DNA of 64,000 bases from Branchiostoma floridae (Eukaryota; Chordata; Leptocardii; Amphioxiformes; Branchiostomatidae). Shown piece after piece: positions 44,140-54,559 of this stretch. The translations under genes were made by a program, and so were the position numbers. Location of the stretch: positions 14,640,265-14,704,264 of the forward strand of contig NC_049996.1 in NCBI RefSeq assembly GCF_000003815.2, in the 5' to 3' direction. The notes beneath the pieces were generated by a model. It did not search any database and had not been told where the DNA came from. It worked only from the letters and a program-made list of their open reading frames with translations. Position 1 is the first letter of the stretch. Each line of letters opens with the position of its first letter.

Positions 44140-44300
44140 AGCCGCGTGCATTCCGGATTACCGCCGCGTGGATTCCGCATCACTGCCGCGTGCATGCCGC
44201 ATCACTGCCGCGTGCATGCCGCATCACTGCCGCGTGCATTCCGCATCACTGTCGCGTGCAGTCCGCATCACTGTCGCGTGGATTCCGGATTACGGCCTGG
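44140..44300. repeat. 22-bp minisatellite, about seven copies
   Basis: The unit is CCGCATCACTGCCGCGTGCA with TG or TT variants. The repeating frames on the plus strand (PHHCRVHA and similar) come from the repeat and are not a gene. Confidence 0.92.
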
Positions 44301-44759
44301 CTGCTGGATTCCGGATTCCGGAGTCAGGATGACGCGTTGACAACCGGAAACTTTGATTGAACATGTGTCAAAATTTATTACAAAACGCGCCAATCAGTAT
44401 CCAAAATGGTGTACGATTAGCGTTTTGGATAGAATAAATAAAACAATGTAGTACAGGTAAATTTAAAAAAAAAGGTGGGATAAGAAAAAAACTGAGTTTT
44501 TGTAAATTACATACGTCGTCGGCGACCAAAGGACTTCAGATTTAGGAGAAAATTTATAGAGAAAGTGATAGGTAACCCAAAAGGTAATCATATTGTAGTT
44601 GTTTTTGTTGCTTGTTTCACTCTTTGAGCTTTATTGTTCTGTTTGCAGCAATTTTTCTGTCCTTACGCAGACGAGGTTGAGAGACTGCTACTTTGACGTT
44701 TTTAACTATTTGATAACAAATACGAGAAAAATAACTCTGAAATTGTAAATTTGACTTCA
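44301..44759. other. Unannotated stretch
   Basis: AT-rich, nothing recognised. Confidence 0.4.
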
Positions 44760-45190
44760 CATACAGAACACAAGACGGATACATTACGTTTCTATTCCTC
44801 TAGGACCTGTGAATATTCCTACCGATCGAATAAAACCCTCCCTAAAAGTGTTGCGAAACTTTGCAATGGACCGATCCTGTCGAACGCCATATCGAACAAA
44901 TAGAACCCCCTATTCTATTTCGAACACCTCCGTCAAAAACTGCCACAGCGGGACAGAAATGGCTATTTTTGACGGAGGTGTTCGAAATAGAACCATGATC
45001 GAACAGGGGGCGGGGTTTTGGGATCGGTCCATTGTAAAGTAGACCCCGCACACAGAACACTAGAGAGATAGACGGATACTGGATAGATCACATTTTTATT
45101 CCTCTAGGACCTGTGGATACTCCTACCGATGGAATAAAACATTCCCTAATAGATATGAACGAGGGAATAAGTGTTGCGAAACTCTCAATA
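44760..45190. repeat. Tandem duplication with a MITE at its junction
   Basis: ATTCCTCTAGGACCTGTG, ACTCCTACCGAT-GAATAAAA and GTGTTGCGAAACT occur at 44795-44862 and 45100-45185. The element 44865-45033 sits between the copies. Confidence 0.8.
44865..45033. mobile_element. Fold-back MITE, AATGGACCGATCC ends
   Basis: Terminal inverted repeats AATGGACCGATCC and GGATCGGTCCATT extend outward as ACTTTRCAATGG. An internal inverted pair is built on GACGGAGGTGTTCGAAATAG. It is the same family as 29121-29288. No clear target duplication. Confidence 0.82.
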
Positions 45191-45560
45191 ACTCGGCGCG
45201 CGGTGGGACGGTAACCGCGGGCCGGCGCGTGGTGCATGCCGACGCGCTGACACGCCGCGCTCGGAAATGGAGAATAATGTGGTGCGCTCGCGCCGCGTGT
45301 CTGCGAAGCTGTTTCCTCATTTCTGCGCCTCATTACCTCGATTGATGAAATTTGCCGTTGCAGTTCAACAGCCGAAGGTTAAGGTCCCCTCGCGAGCGTC
45401 TGGTTCTATTTTTTTCATTTCTTACTCCGCTGGGAGAGCGGAAAGAAAAAAGTAACAAAATTACCGAATTCCAAGACCGTGGGTTCCCTCATCGACACTG
45501 TCGCACACCCAACAACCGTCCTCTACGGTCCTACAGCGATACAACTAAGCCTAAGTTTAA
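45191..45560. promoter_or_regulatory. CpG-rich unique block
   Basis: High CpG content with GCGCCTCATTACCTCG-TTGATGAAAT. Frames in several phases on both strands reflect low stop-codon frequency. No gene is called; a regulatory role is possible. Confidence 0.25.
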
Positions 45561-45763
45561 GGGCGCGGTCACATAGGTCGTACGATCGTCGTACGATTTT
45601 GGTGCCATAGGATTTTCAAGCAGGCCGTGACAGAACCAACCACCGACATGGATCCAAAACAGCATTTTGTGTACCAAGACAGTTCAACTTTGCAGGAGAC
45701 GTACATTTTTGTCCTCCAAAATGCCAGAAGTTAGCGATCGTACGACGATCGCACGACCTATGT
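45561..45763. mobile_element. MITE with GGTCACATAGGTCGTACGAT ends
   Basis: The left arm ACATAGGTCGTACGATCGTC and the right arm GACGATCGCACGACCTATGT are near-perfect complements. The left end is preceded by GGGCGCGGTC, whose counterpart is missing at the right, so the right terminus is truncated or diverged. The interior is non-coding. Confidence 0.75.
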
Positions 45764-46260
45764 AAACAAAACGGACTTTTGCAACGGAAACTTCAATATG
45801 CCTGACACATAATTCCTTTGTTCCATGTAGGTAATAATCATCTATTGAGATAACACATCGTCCTAGTTAGGGACCCCCTCGCACGAGGGTTCCTCATTTA
45901 CATAATTATAGAATAACCGTTGGGAAAAAGGATTCGACTGGGTGGCGAGGGTGGGGACTGTGAAATTGGTTCACTCAGCAACAACTTGGGCTCAGCATAG
46001 ATTAGCTTGGGTACTTTTCACAGTCATTTATCTAGATTTACTTCATGCTAATCAATCTATCCGTCCATTCATTCCAAAATTGTTACAAATTTTCATATGT
46101 TATATTTATTACAGTCCTGTAAAATTGAGTGACGTTCTCACGTTGGTCAATCTGTTTGTGATTGGTGCAATGACAAGTTCTACTTTTTTACTACGCCTTT
46201 GTTTGGGACATACTCTTGCAGCGTCCAATATTTGATCGTTCTTTTTGGTGCTCTTAAACA
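45764..46260. other. Unannotated stretch
   Basis: The 97-codon frame at 45942-46235 is not recognised and has no start-context or splice support. Confidence 0.4.
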
Positions 46261-46261
46261 T

Positions 46262-46533
46262 GCTTTTCCACCCCCTCCCTCTTTCCTATTCCTCTCTCAC
46301 CCTCTCCGTTTCTTCTCTTCTCCCTTACTTCCCCTCTCTCTCTCCCCCTCTTTAACCCCCCCCTCTCTCTCTATCTCACTCCCTCTCTCCTCTCTACTCC
46401 TCTCTCTCTTCCTCCTCTTTCACGACTCTTTCCCCTCTCTCTCTTTCTGTCTCTCTCTCTCTCTCCTCCCCATCTCCCCCTCTCCGCCTTTCTACTTCTT
46501 GATCTCTTCCTCCCTCTCTCACGCCTCTTCCCC

Positions 46534-46566
<33 letters not shown>

Positions 46567-46578
46567 CCTCTCTCTTCG
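46262..46578. repeat. Polypyrimidine (CT-rich) tract
   Basis: Over 300 bp almost purely C and T on the plus strand, with (CT)n cores at 46440-46470 and 46540-46575. The 129-codon Ser/Pro/Leu frame across it, and the Arg/Glu frame opposite, are low-complexity artefacts. Confidence 0.95.
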
Positions 46579-47590
46579 GTTGAGCTAGAAGTGCAATGGT
46601 TGATCTCCAAACTCTTCCCCATTCATTATATTCAAACTACCTTTGTATTCCATTCACGTTATGCTAAGGAAACAAACTACACGTGTTCTGTATCTGTATA
46701 AAAACTGCCTCAACTGAACTGGAAACAAAAGAAGAAAGTTAAAGAAAGTTTCTCTCCTACCGAACAAACAGACCTTGTCATCTTTGCTAAGATTTTATTT
46801 ATGGCCGGACTTCCCCTCTAACTAGTCGAATATAACCATTGAAATAAACTCTCCCATAAGATAGCTGTAAAATTAACGCTTCGTAATAAAACCGTGGGTA
46901 GGTGATTACCAAAACGGTTGGTGGAATATTAAGATTTATAACCGTTTCGGAAATGAGTAAAATTGGCTCACACGATATTGCGTCGTCCTCGGGAAAATAT
47001 ATTAGCTTTGAAGACGAACATTTTTCTTTGTTTGTGGCACAATCTGTGACACCAACAAAACAGACACAGGTTTACATATTGACGAAGTGATGACATTATT
47101 GGAAGTGACTGGTGCTGATTTCAATAACGCGTCGTGCAAATTGTGCATCCTCTTCTTAGGACGACCTCTAGCGATTTTTGTAAGATTGCATTGTCCGTGG
47201 ATCGACAGATTCTCTTTGAAAATTTTGGACGGATCTAGAAATGATATAAAATTTCAACTGAAATGTAGAAAATGGAGCATTACTTAGTGGCAACTTAAAG
47301 AAATGTTGATGCCTGATAAGCAAAGTTCACTATCAATTATAATAGAACTTTTAAGATGCAGAATTATTTCTGTAATAAATTTGTTTAATCATGTTGTTTA
47401 TTTTAAACAATCACCACACATGTGGATCGGGTAACAAACAAAAAACAAACAAAGAAGTAGTCACCTGACTCTCACTACTACATGAATACAATAAATTCAA
47501 GCAAACAAACAATTAGATCTAGTCATCTACGATACTAAACATACATATAACAACGTATCAAAACAAACACACCAGAAAAACATGACATAA
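46579..47590. other. Unannotated AT-rich stretch
   Basis: No confident exon. TTTATTT at 47398 would read AAATAAA on the minus strand, which suits a polyadenylation signal if the C-terminal frame just to the right is real. Confidence 0.4.
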
Positions 47591-47681
47591 TTAAACATAA
47601 GAGAACATTCTACCGACACCAACTACTCTTTCAGGCTTTTGTCCATGGACAGTTGAAAAACGTTCTTTAAGTACTGAACAT
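47591..47681 (-). CDS. Possible C-terminal exon cut by an assembly gap
   Basis: On the minus strand, leaving the gap, one frame reads VLKERFSTVHGQKPERVVGV and a few more residues, then TAA. Its composition is protein-like, and an AAATAAA signal lies about 190 bp downstream. It may be the end of the same gene as 48703-48999, but nothing in the visible sequence joins them. No domain recognised. Confidence 0.3.
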
Positions 47682-48676
47682 NNNNNNNNNNNNNNNNNNN
47701 NNNNNNNNNNNNNNNNNNNNNNNNNNNNNNNNNNNNNNNNNNNNNNNNNNNNNNNNNNNNNNNNNNNNNNNNNNNNNNNNNNNNNNNNNNNNNNNNNNNN
47801 NNNNNNNNNNNNNNNNNNNNNNNNNNNNNNNNNNNNNNNNNNNNNNNNNNNNNNNNNNNNNNNNNNNNNNNNNNNNNNNNNNNNNNNNNNNNNNNNNNNN
47901 NNNNNNNNNNNNNNNNNNNNNNNNNNNNNNNNNNNNNNNNNNNNNNNNNNNNNNNNNNNNNNNNNNNNNNNNNNNNNNNNNNNNNNNNNNNNNNNNNNNN
48001 NNNNNNNNNNNNNNNNNNNNNNNNNNNNNNNNNNNNNNNNNNNNNNNNNNNNNNNNNNNNNNNNNNNNNNNNNNNNNNNNNNNNNNNNNNNNNNNNNNNN
48101 NNNNNNNNNNNNNNNNNNNNNNNNNNNNNNNNNNNNNNNNNNNNNNNNNNNNNNNNNNNNNNNNNNNNNNNNNNNNNNNNNNNNNNNNNNNNNNNNNNNN
48201 NNNNNNNNNNNNNNNNNNNNNNNNNNNNNNNNNNNNNNNNNNNNNNNNNNNNNNNNNNNNNNNNNNNNNNNNNNNNNNNNNNNNNNNNNNNNNNNNNNNN
48301 NNNNNNNNNNNNNNNNNNNNNNNNNNNNNNNNNNNNNNNNNNNNNNNNNNNNNNNNNNNNNNNNNNNNNNNNNNNNNNNNNNNNNNNNNNNNNNNNNNNN
48401 NNNNNNNNNNNNNNNNNNNNNNNNNNNNNNNNNNNNNNNNNNNNNNNNNNNNNNNNNNNNNNNNNNNNNNNNNNNNNNNNNNNNNNNNNNNNNNNNNNNN
48501 NNNNNNNNNNNNNNNNNNNNNNNNNNNNNNNNNNNNNNNNNNNNNNNNNNNNNNNNNNNNNNNNNNNNNNNNNNNNNNNNNNNNNNNNNNNNNNNNNNNN
48601 NNNNNNNNNNNNNNNNNNNNNNNNNNNNNNNNNNNNNNNNNNNNNNNNNNNNNNNNNNNNNNNNNNNNNNNNNNNN
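47682..48676. other. Assembly gap (995 N)
   Basis: An N run of estimated size. The long frames reported across it are artefacts of unread bases. Confidence 0.99.
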
Positions 48677-48702
48677 GCCAACTGTTGAGGCCTATATTTT
48701 TA

Positions 48703-48999
48703 TATTTGTAAAACGAAAAAAAATGGCTTATGGGTCCGAATGATTGCAAGTTTGGCGTTCCGTCGGCCAATTGCAGAGGAAACGTCCTTCTTCAGCCAAA
48801 CATCTTTCTTCAGCTTGTTTCTGTAGTCTGGGGTTGTAATATCGTAAAAAGCATAGTAGCTTTCTATGAAGGAGGCTATCTGTTCGTCCTGCTTCTCAGT
48901 AATGCAGCCTACTGTGTGGTCTGTTGTGTGGTGTGTTGTCTTATCCCCCTCTGTTGCCCTTGTCTGCAGAAGTTTCTGTTGCTGAATTCTTCCACCTGC
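48703..48999 (-). pseudogene. MADF-like domain coding fragment, partial or decayed
   Basis: A 99-codon minus-strand frame without ATG runs from a stop at 49000-49002 to a stop at 48700-48702. It reads a Gln/Thr-rich lead, then EKQDEQIASFIESY and YDITTPDYRNKLKKDVW. The order (acidic start, helix, Tyr-Asp-x3-PDYRNK, then Lys-rich and Trp) is that of MADF/Myb-SANT-like DNA-binding domains, which occur in host regulators and beside PIF/Harbinger transposases. After SSAIGR the similarity stops with no convincing splice donor, so this is a broken copy or an exon with a non-standard end. Confidence 0.45.
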
Positions 49000-49009
49000 C
49001 TAGTGGGCT

Positions 49010-49840
49010 AAGGGCTGTTCCCTTGTCTTCTCCTTTCCCTTAGTATAGCGCTATGCACTTAACTCCACTGTAATACGCGTATGAACTGCACTGCGATACG
49101 TGTAAGCTCACGGCTTTTGTCCTTTCACGTGATCTGTGACGTCACATATTTGACGAATTGCACACTTTTATTCTGTAAACCTGGTCTTTGACGTAACGAA
49201 TTTATTCCGACAGACTGCCGGCAACCGAAGGGGTCCCTCTCGGTGTTGTCACGATTAGGTCGCGGGGTGGTTGTACGAGCGGGTCCCCGGTTCATTTTAA
49301 GTCAGACTTAAATTGAACCAGGGTCCCTGCCGGGCCTCAAAATACCCCGGCAGCCGCGAGGTGTCCCACCGGGCAACGCAGGGGTCACGCCCGAAAGTGC
49401 CAAAAAACAGCCCGTGAACTGCCCGGCAGGGCCCCTTTTTCCAATTGTGACCTAAGCCTTAGCTTTGGGGGTTCATTCAATGACAGAAATAACGCAACAT
49501 TGCATACATATACTATTGAGCTCCTACCGCCTCCTCTTTATAGTAAGCAGCAATAAGAATACAAACGAGATAGAAACCACGTCCCTCGTGTTCCACATAC
49601 TCAGTCAAACGCACATCCCGCATTTAAATAAAAATTGTTCGACAAATACGAGCGCTATCTTTAGGAAATTGCTGTGAGACAGATCTGCGAGATAGAATTT
49701 ACATACATATGGACTGGGACCTCTCTCACGGCGTCGAACAAATATAAGAACGACTTAAAACATATATGAAAGCGCTCTAACCTTTCGCAAGGGAACTTAG
49801 CAAGTTAACTTTCTACATTGTAAAGTGCCCGGGGGAGTTT
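49010..49840. other. Unannotated stretch
   Basis: GC-rich around 49190-49440 with several GGGTCCC motifs. No gene or repeat defined. Confidence 0.4.
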
Positions 49841-49844
49841 TCCC

Positions 49845-49922
49845 CAATAACATGTGTATCTAACGTGGCTATCCCCCGGGAATCTAGACTAAGATGTCCA
49901 ATTTGTTTGCTGAGTGGCTGAA
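49845..49922. promoter_or_regulatory. Left member of a duplicated unique motif pair
   Basis: CAATAACATGTGTATCTAA is followed, about 28 bp on, by CTAAGATGTCCAATTTGTTTG. The same two blocks in the same order and near-identical spacing occur at 52310-52387, 2.5 kb away, while the bases between them have diverged. Conserved blocks with a diverged spacer suggest bound sites. Confidence 0.4.
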
Positions 49923-49977
49923 TAATTTAGACGGAGAGAGTTCACGCAGAGCAATCTCTGAACCCTCCGCCATAATT

Positions 49978-50520
49978 CATATGTGTTTAACATTCATTTA
50001 TCAACATGTACGTACGTGCACTTAGAGTTGAGGAAATTTCGCAGGATTTTCGTTAATTTTGCAGGCTTTTCTTTACTTACGTATTAAGAAATATAACCCT
50101 ATAGAATCGGTTTGTTTTTTATGTTTTTTAGGAAAGTAGTTTAAATTTCTTTGCATCGGCCATCGTAATTTCACAAATGTGTTTAACATTCATTCATCAA
50201 GGTGTACGTGCACTTAGAGTTGATAAATTTCGCAGCCTTTTTTAATTTTTCAGGTTTTTCTGTTGATGTTTTCGGTGGATTTTTTAAGTACTAGGAAATA
50301 TAACCTCGTAGAATCGGTTTGTTATTGACATTTTTAGGAAAGCAGTTTCAATATTTTGCATTCGCAATTTACCATTAGAGTTTTAATAACATTTATCCGT
50401 TTTTTTCTATATTTTTGGTACTGCATTCTTTTACAATCAAGAAATATATCATATAAAATGAGTTTGCTATCAGAGTTTTATTCAGAAAACAGTTTCACTT
50501 ACTTTATCCACTATCGTTAT
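49978..50520. repeat. Tandem duplication, about 195-bp unit, two copies plus a trace
   Basis: Shared: ATGTGTTTAACATTCATT-ATCAA, GTACGTGCACTTAGAGTTGA, AAATTTCGCAG, GAAATATAACC and TAGAATCGGTTTGTT. A third, weaker copy follows (AAGAAATATATCATATAAAA). Confidence 0.8.
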
Positions 50521-50960
50521 TCATGTGATTAAGATACAGTTATCAATTAATTCTATCTTTCACGGATATTTGATAGTTTGCCGCTAATTCCGATGGTCTA
50601 CTTATGTGTTAGCTTGAAGTGAAACTACAGAATACTTACGTATTGAACGTTTTTTAAGTAATAACAAATGAGATGAAGAATTGGATTTTTCAACACACCG
50701 TACTCATTTATTTTCATACCTTTTTGACGTGCCTTTAATTATTAACGGAATATATTATATATCTGCTTAGACCCAATTTCCCGCGGTAATCCATGATAAT
50801 AGATAGCCTATTTGGACCTAATTATCTTATGCTAATTGGATGTAGTTGATACATGACACTATTATCATTTCTAGAAATTGTACGGACTCCCCTGGGAACG
50901 AGGGGATAATGGGGTTCGGGTTCGACAACTTGTGACTTACTAGTACGATGTTTCTTTTTG
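50521..50960. other. Unannotated AT-rich stretch
   Basis: Nothing recognised. Confidence 0.4.
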
Positions 50961-50965
50961 GCCGT

Positions 50966-51360
50966 AATTACCTCCATGAAAAATCTGGGTATAGTTTTGA
51001 GTGTGTCTGTGTGTGTGTGTGTGTGTGTCTGTGTGTGTGTTTGTTCAAAACAATTCAATCTCTACAACTGGATAAAAGAGGTTGAATTGTATTTGAATAT
51101 TGCTTACCTTGATGTCTAACCTTCATAAACGTGTGTGTGTTTGTGTTTGTGTTTCCGGATATTTGTGGACATCATAACTTGAGAACCTCTTGATGGACTA
51201 CGATGATAATTGGTATGTGAGTAGGGGTTGGGAAGACGAAGGTCAAGGTCAATTTTGGGCCCCCTGGTGCGTGACCTTGGTACTGCAGCAGAACTTCAAG
51301 TTTTTGTATCTTTTTACCTGGACATGCTATGGTCTTGAATTCTTGTTTAATGATGTTTCT
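50966..51360 (+). repeat. Copy of the ATTACCTCCATGAAAAAT dispersed repeat
   Basis: Starts AATTACCTCCATGAAAAATC, runs through a GT microsatellite (51002-51042) and continues with the block shared with 55336-55560 (GGATATTTGTGG, AACCTCTTGATGGA, ACTGCAGCAGAACTTC, ATGGTCTTG). The right end is lost. Confidence 0.75.
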
Positions 51361-52135
51361 GTAGATTTTGAGATTTAAGAGTTTCCATTGTCTCATCGTT
51401 AAGGTGGCAGCAGTAAAGACACTGCATATTATTTCGCGTTCCGTTGTTTCTATTAGAGGTACTTAAAATATCTTGTGTTTCCTCTCTTTTGTTCAGTTGT
51501 ACCATGATTCTTTGCTTTGATATGTATCATCTGTCTATTTCTCCTCGCTTCTTCTTATGTAGAAGGAACTATCATAATTCATAACTCTATCATATATTGA
51601 AACACGTACAATTTATTCTAGAAATATGCTTTGAAATGTTCTAAAACAGTGTGCCACCTGTGTGGGTCTACTTTGTCCATACATGTTATCAAAAGTAAAA
51701 TTGTTTTCTTGTTACTTTATAGTTACTAGCAGTTGCTGCACTGTTGATAAAGAGCAAAAAAATGACACGTTGTCTCCCCTTTTCTGCCTTTTCTTTTTCT
51801 GTTTTAGGACTCAGTTTCTTTGCAAAACTTGGACTTATAAATGACTGACTAACCATGGACCATAGTCCTCTTTTCACCCACAGTAAGATCAATGGTCTGA
51901 CAATGGACTTACTCAGGGAGGACTGAAGATGGATTTACTGCCTTAATTAGTGTGAACTTACTCTGGATAAAAGTCCACCAAAATTAAAACCAACAGGCCT
52001 CTGACACAAGTAACTCCACCTACAATCTACATTCATCCTCATTTAGGTCCGAGGTTTGCAAGGGCCTTTTCACATTTCGCAATCTTGCACCTTTTCTTCT
52101 CTTTTTTTCTCCATCTCTTCTCACTTTAACATCAA
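51361..52135. other. Unannotated stretch
   Basis: T-rich with no supported exon. Confidence 0.4.
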
Positions 52136-52139
52136 CTTT

Positions 52140-52680
52140 GCCCGTCTGTCTTTCCTGTCATTCATTTCCAAGTCCGCCGTGTGCGGCAAACTTTCCTGAC
52201 CCGGGCCACCAAGCCGGCGAATCGACGGAAGATGCTCCAAGCCCCGTCCCAACTCTTCTGGATGAGCAGCACTTTGCATGCATGCCCTCCCTGCCCGTGC
52301 CAACCGCCGCAATAACATGTGTATCTAAGAGAAACTCCCAGGAGTCTGGCTTCTAAGACGCCCAATTTGTCTGAAGCGAGAGTTGAATGCGCTAAACATC
52401 CATCCATCATCCCAGCTTCTTCATCCGAAGCGCCAGTCTTTGACACCTCTCCTCAACCCGGGCCAAAGGTCGGCTGACCTCCCGGCAATAAGTGCCCGAA
52501 TTCGTGCGAATATCAGCGACGATTCAGGCATTGGATGTGACAGCGGGGGGCAGCCCGGATTAGGACCCAGGGTCGGGAGATGAGGAGTTGTCAGACGATG
52601 ACGAGGGAGTCGGACCACCCCGCTCCGGAGACTGACACCTGTAAAATTAAGATATTATCCGGGTCAACCGCGGGAAATGT
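52140..52680. other. GC-rich unique block, nature unclear
   Basis: Unique CpG-bearing sequence. Short acidic stretches (ISDDSGIGCDSGG and, in another frame, GDEELSDDDEGVGP) look coding-like but lie in different frames separated by a stop. It contains the right member of the duplicated motif pair (52310-52387). Exon remnants or regulatory DNA are both possible. Confidence 0.3.
52310..52387. promoter_or_regulatory. Right member of a duplicated unique motif pair
   Basis: CAATAACATGTGTATCTAA and, further on, CTAAGACGCCCAATTTGTCTG pair with 49845-49922 (19 of 19 and 18 of 21 matches). The intervening bases differ. Confidence 0.4.
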
Positions 52681-52683
52681 CAT

Positions 52684-53309
52684 AGGGTTGCGCGGGAGGT
52701 ATCGCTACTGGCGTCCCGACCAAGTTTCGGCAGTGCGTCCTTATGCGGAAAGCATGAGCTCCTAACCTTTGTATAGATGCACGTTTCAGGTGGTTGCTAA
52801 TTAATACGTGTTGGGAAATTTGGTAACTGTACGTGCTTCAGTTTGTGCCGAGAGTCACGTCATCTTAGGCTAACTGCTACATTCAACAACCTCAGAATTT
52901 CCCAACATTTTCACATAGAATCACCGGGTCATTCGGTCTCACTGGACAAAGTTGAAATCTTGGACATAGAGCCAGACTTTTTCGCTAGATGGATCAAAGA
53001 TGCCACCTACATCAGAGCTTTATAACCATCCCTGAACAGAGACGGTGGGCGCCATAGACTTCCTGCAACTTATGATCCACTGCTCACTGAGTCACGTGTT
53101 CTATGCCAGAGGGTAGCGCGGGAGGTATCGCTACCGCCGTCCCGACCAAGTTTCGGCAGTGCGTCCTTATGCGGAAAGCATGAGCTCCTAACCTTTGTAT
53201 AGATGCACGTTACAGGTGGTTGCTAATTAATACGTGCGGGGAAATTTGGTAACTGTACGTGCTTCAGTTTGTGCCGAGTGTCACGTCATCTTAGGCTAAC
53301 TGCTACATT
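52684..53309 (+). mobile_element. Penelope-like element remnant with direct terminal repeats
   Basis: Two 200-bp direct repeats (52684-52883 and 53110-53309; 7 mismatches, same length) flank a 226-bp interior. The interior encodes the tail of a retroelement protein (52942-53109). Penelope-like retroelements are known for pseudo-LTR direct repeats and a C-terminal GIY-YIG endonuclease, which fits this layout. Reverse transcriptase is absent, so the copy is strongly 5'-truncated. The alternative is a simple local duplication of an older fragment. Confidence 0.6.
52942..53109 (+). pseudogene. GIY-YIG endonuclease C-terminal fragment of a retroelement, stop-interrupted
   Basis: The frame reads VEILDIEPDFFARWIKDATY, then an in-frame TAA at 53023-53025, then PSLNRDGGRHRLPATYDPLL. 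The NRDGGR-LP-YD signature after an E-x2-F-x2-R-x2-K-A-x-YIR helix is what I know from the C-terminal part of GIY-YIG proteins of Penelope-like elements. The stop and missing upstream domains make it non-functional. Confidence 0.6.
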
Positions 53310-54010
53310 TTCTACCTGTTTATGCCATACCAAGACTTCAATTTCTTCTTACACTATAGAGTTATAAAATTACGATATTTCACCTTCAAAGTTGTGTGCG
53401 TTGGGAGACGAAAAACAGATTAATAGACCATTGTTCAACTTTTTAGTTGGACCGAGAATATTCTATCAGAATAGATTTTCGTCTCACTGTCAATGACGAA
53501 AGATTGCTTTAGTAACTGCTATCAGTAGTGGCATGACGTTAACTTTCTTCTTATAACGTTAGATGGACTATTAGGTAACAAACATCCATCTAAATCTATA
53601 AGCCGATTAGCCGAAAGACCATTCTTTCAAACTTCAGTATTGCGTTCAAACCCATTTATGCGTTGTACTCATGCAATAGCTTGAAAATCAGTGGCTTACA
53701 AATCGATGCTTGGTATCGTCAAGAATTCAAAAGTTACTGCTTTATTCAAATCATTGCATGATGCTGGCAGTGGTGGTTGAAAAGCGACACTCGACGACCA
53801 AATGAAAAACTACAGTTTTGAACCCAGTGCAACATGCTAAAATCCCTTGATATCATTACTAGCGTCATGATATCAAATCTTAAAGTCAGAATAAAATATG
53901 CTTCCAAGAGCTAAACTTCCCTCATAAAGTTTATGTTTTGCCGTATAAGCGGTAATATGCATTGTGTAACAGTGGGGTTCAAGCGCTGCCAAACTGACCA
54001 CGCCAACAGC
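53310..54010. other. Unannotated AT-rich stretch
   Basis: No supported feature. Confidence 0.4.
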
Positions 54011-54017
54011 TCTGAGC

Positions 54018-54100
54018 TTTTGGCGCTGTGGTTTGCTAGCGTTGGGTTTGTGACCTTGCTGTCCGGGTTCGGCACTGGTTCGAATCCCGGAAGTCAGGAT
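54018..54100 (+). mobile_element. tRNA-derived SINE head, degenerate
   Basis: GGTTCGAATCC (54077-54087) is a perfect pol III box B, with a matching stem CCGG just downstream. A weak box A-like TGGTTTGCTAGCGTTGG lies about 45 bp upstream. The stems needed for a tRNA cloverleaf are not complete, so a SINE head is more likely than a tRNA gene. Confidence 0.45.
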
Positions 54101-54545
54101 GTTGTTTCTTTCTGTTCTACTCGCCCCTCTTGTTCTTATACTGGTTCCCATGCCGACAACTTGGATTGTGTACTGTTGTCCAAGCTGTCATGCTTGCTAT
54201 GTGCAACGCTAGCCAACGAGAACAATTGGCGTTTGTAAACCGTGCAATCTATTAATAATTTTTGTTCATTTTTATAACATAGATACAATTAATCATTTCT
54301 CTTCCTTCTCAATACAACGTCGAGTATTATACAGTAATCAGGTAAAAGCATGATGAAACAACAATATGACTTCTGTCATGATATTTGTCTAGTCTACTGA
54401 CTGTCGTCATGGTACACACGCAATTGCGTGTAGAATATCATTACATCCATGTACCAAAATGTCCTATCGACAGTTTTTCTATTCACCTCGAACCTTCTAG
54501 ATATACAGAACTATTTAACCTAATTAGTCATTGGTCCCCGAAGGT

Positions 54546-54558
54546 TGACCCTTGACCC
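54546..54558 (-). promoter_or_regulatory. DR1 nuclear-receptor site candidate
   Basis: TGACCCTTGACCC is, on the minus strand, two GGGTCA half-sites separated by one A: a direct repeat with 1-bp spacing, as bound by RXR, HNF4 or COUP-TF types. It lies in unique sequence. Function is inference. Confidence 0.3.
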
Positions 54559-54559
54559 C

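Noticed and set aside
44146-44340. 64-codon His/Arg-rich repeat frame
   Set aside because: A translation of the 22-bp minisatellite.
46199-46622. 129-codon Ser/Pro/Leu frame and opposite Arg/Glu frame
   Set aside because: Both come from a CT-rich simple tract and have no unique sequence.
47623-48770. Frames of 352 and 367 codons
   Set aside because: Nearly all codons are unread N bases of an assembly gap. The same applies to the frames across 20857-21446.
54018-54100. Possible tRNA gene with perfect box B
   Set aside because: The acceptor and D-arm pairings could not be completed and box A is weak, so a degenerate SINE head is the better call.
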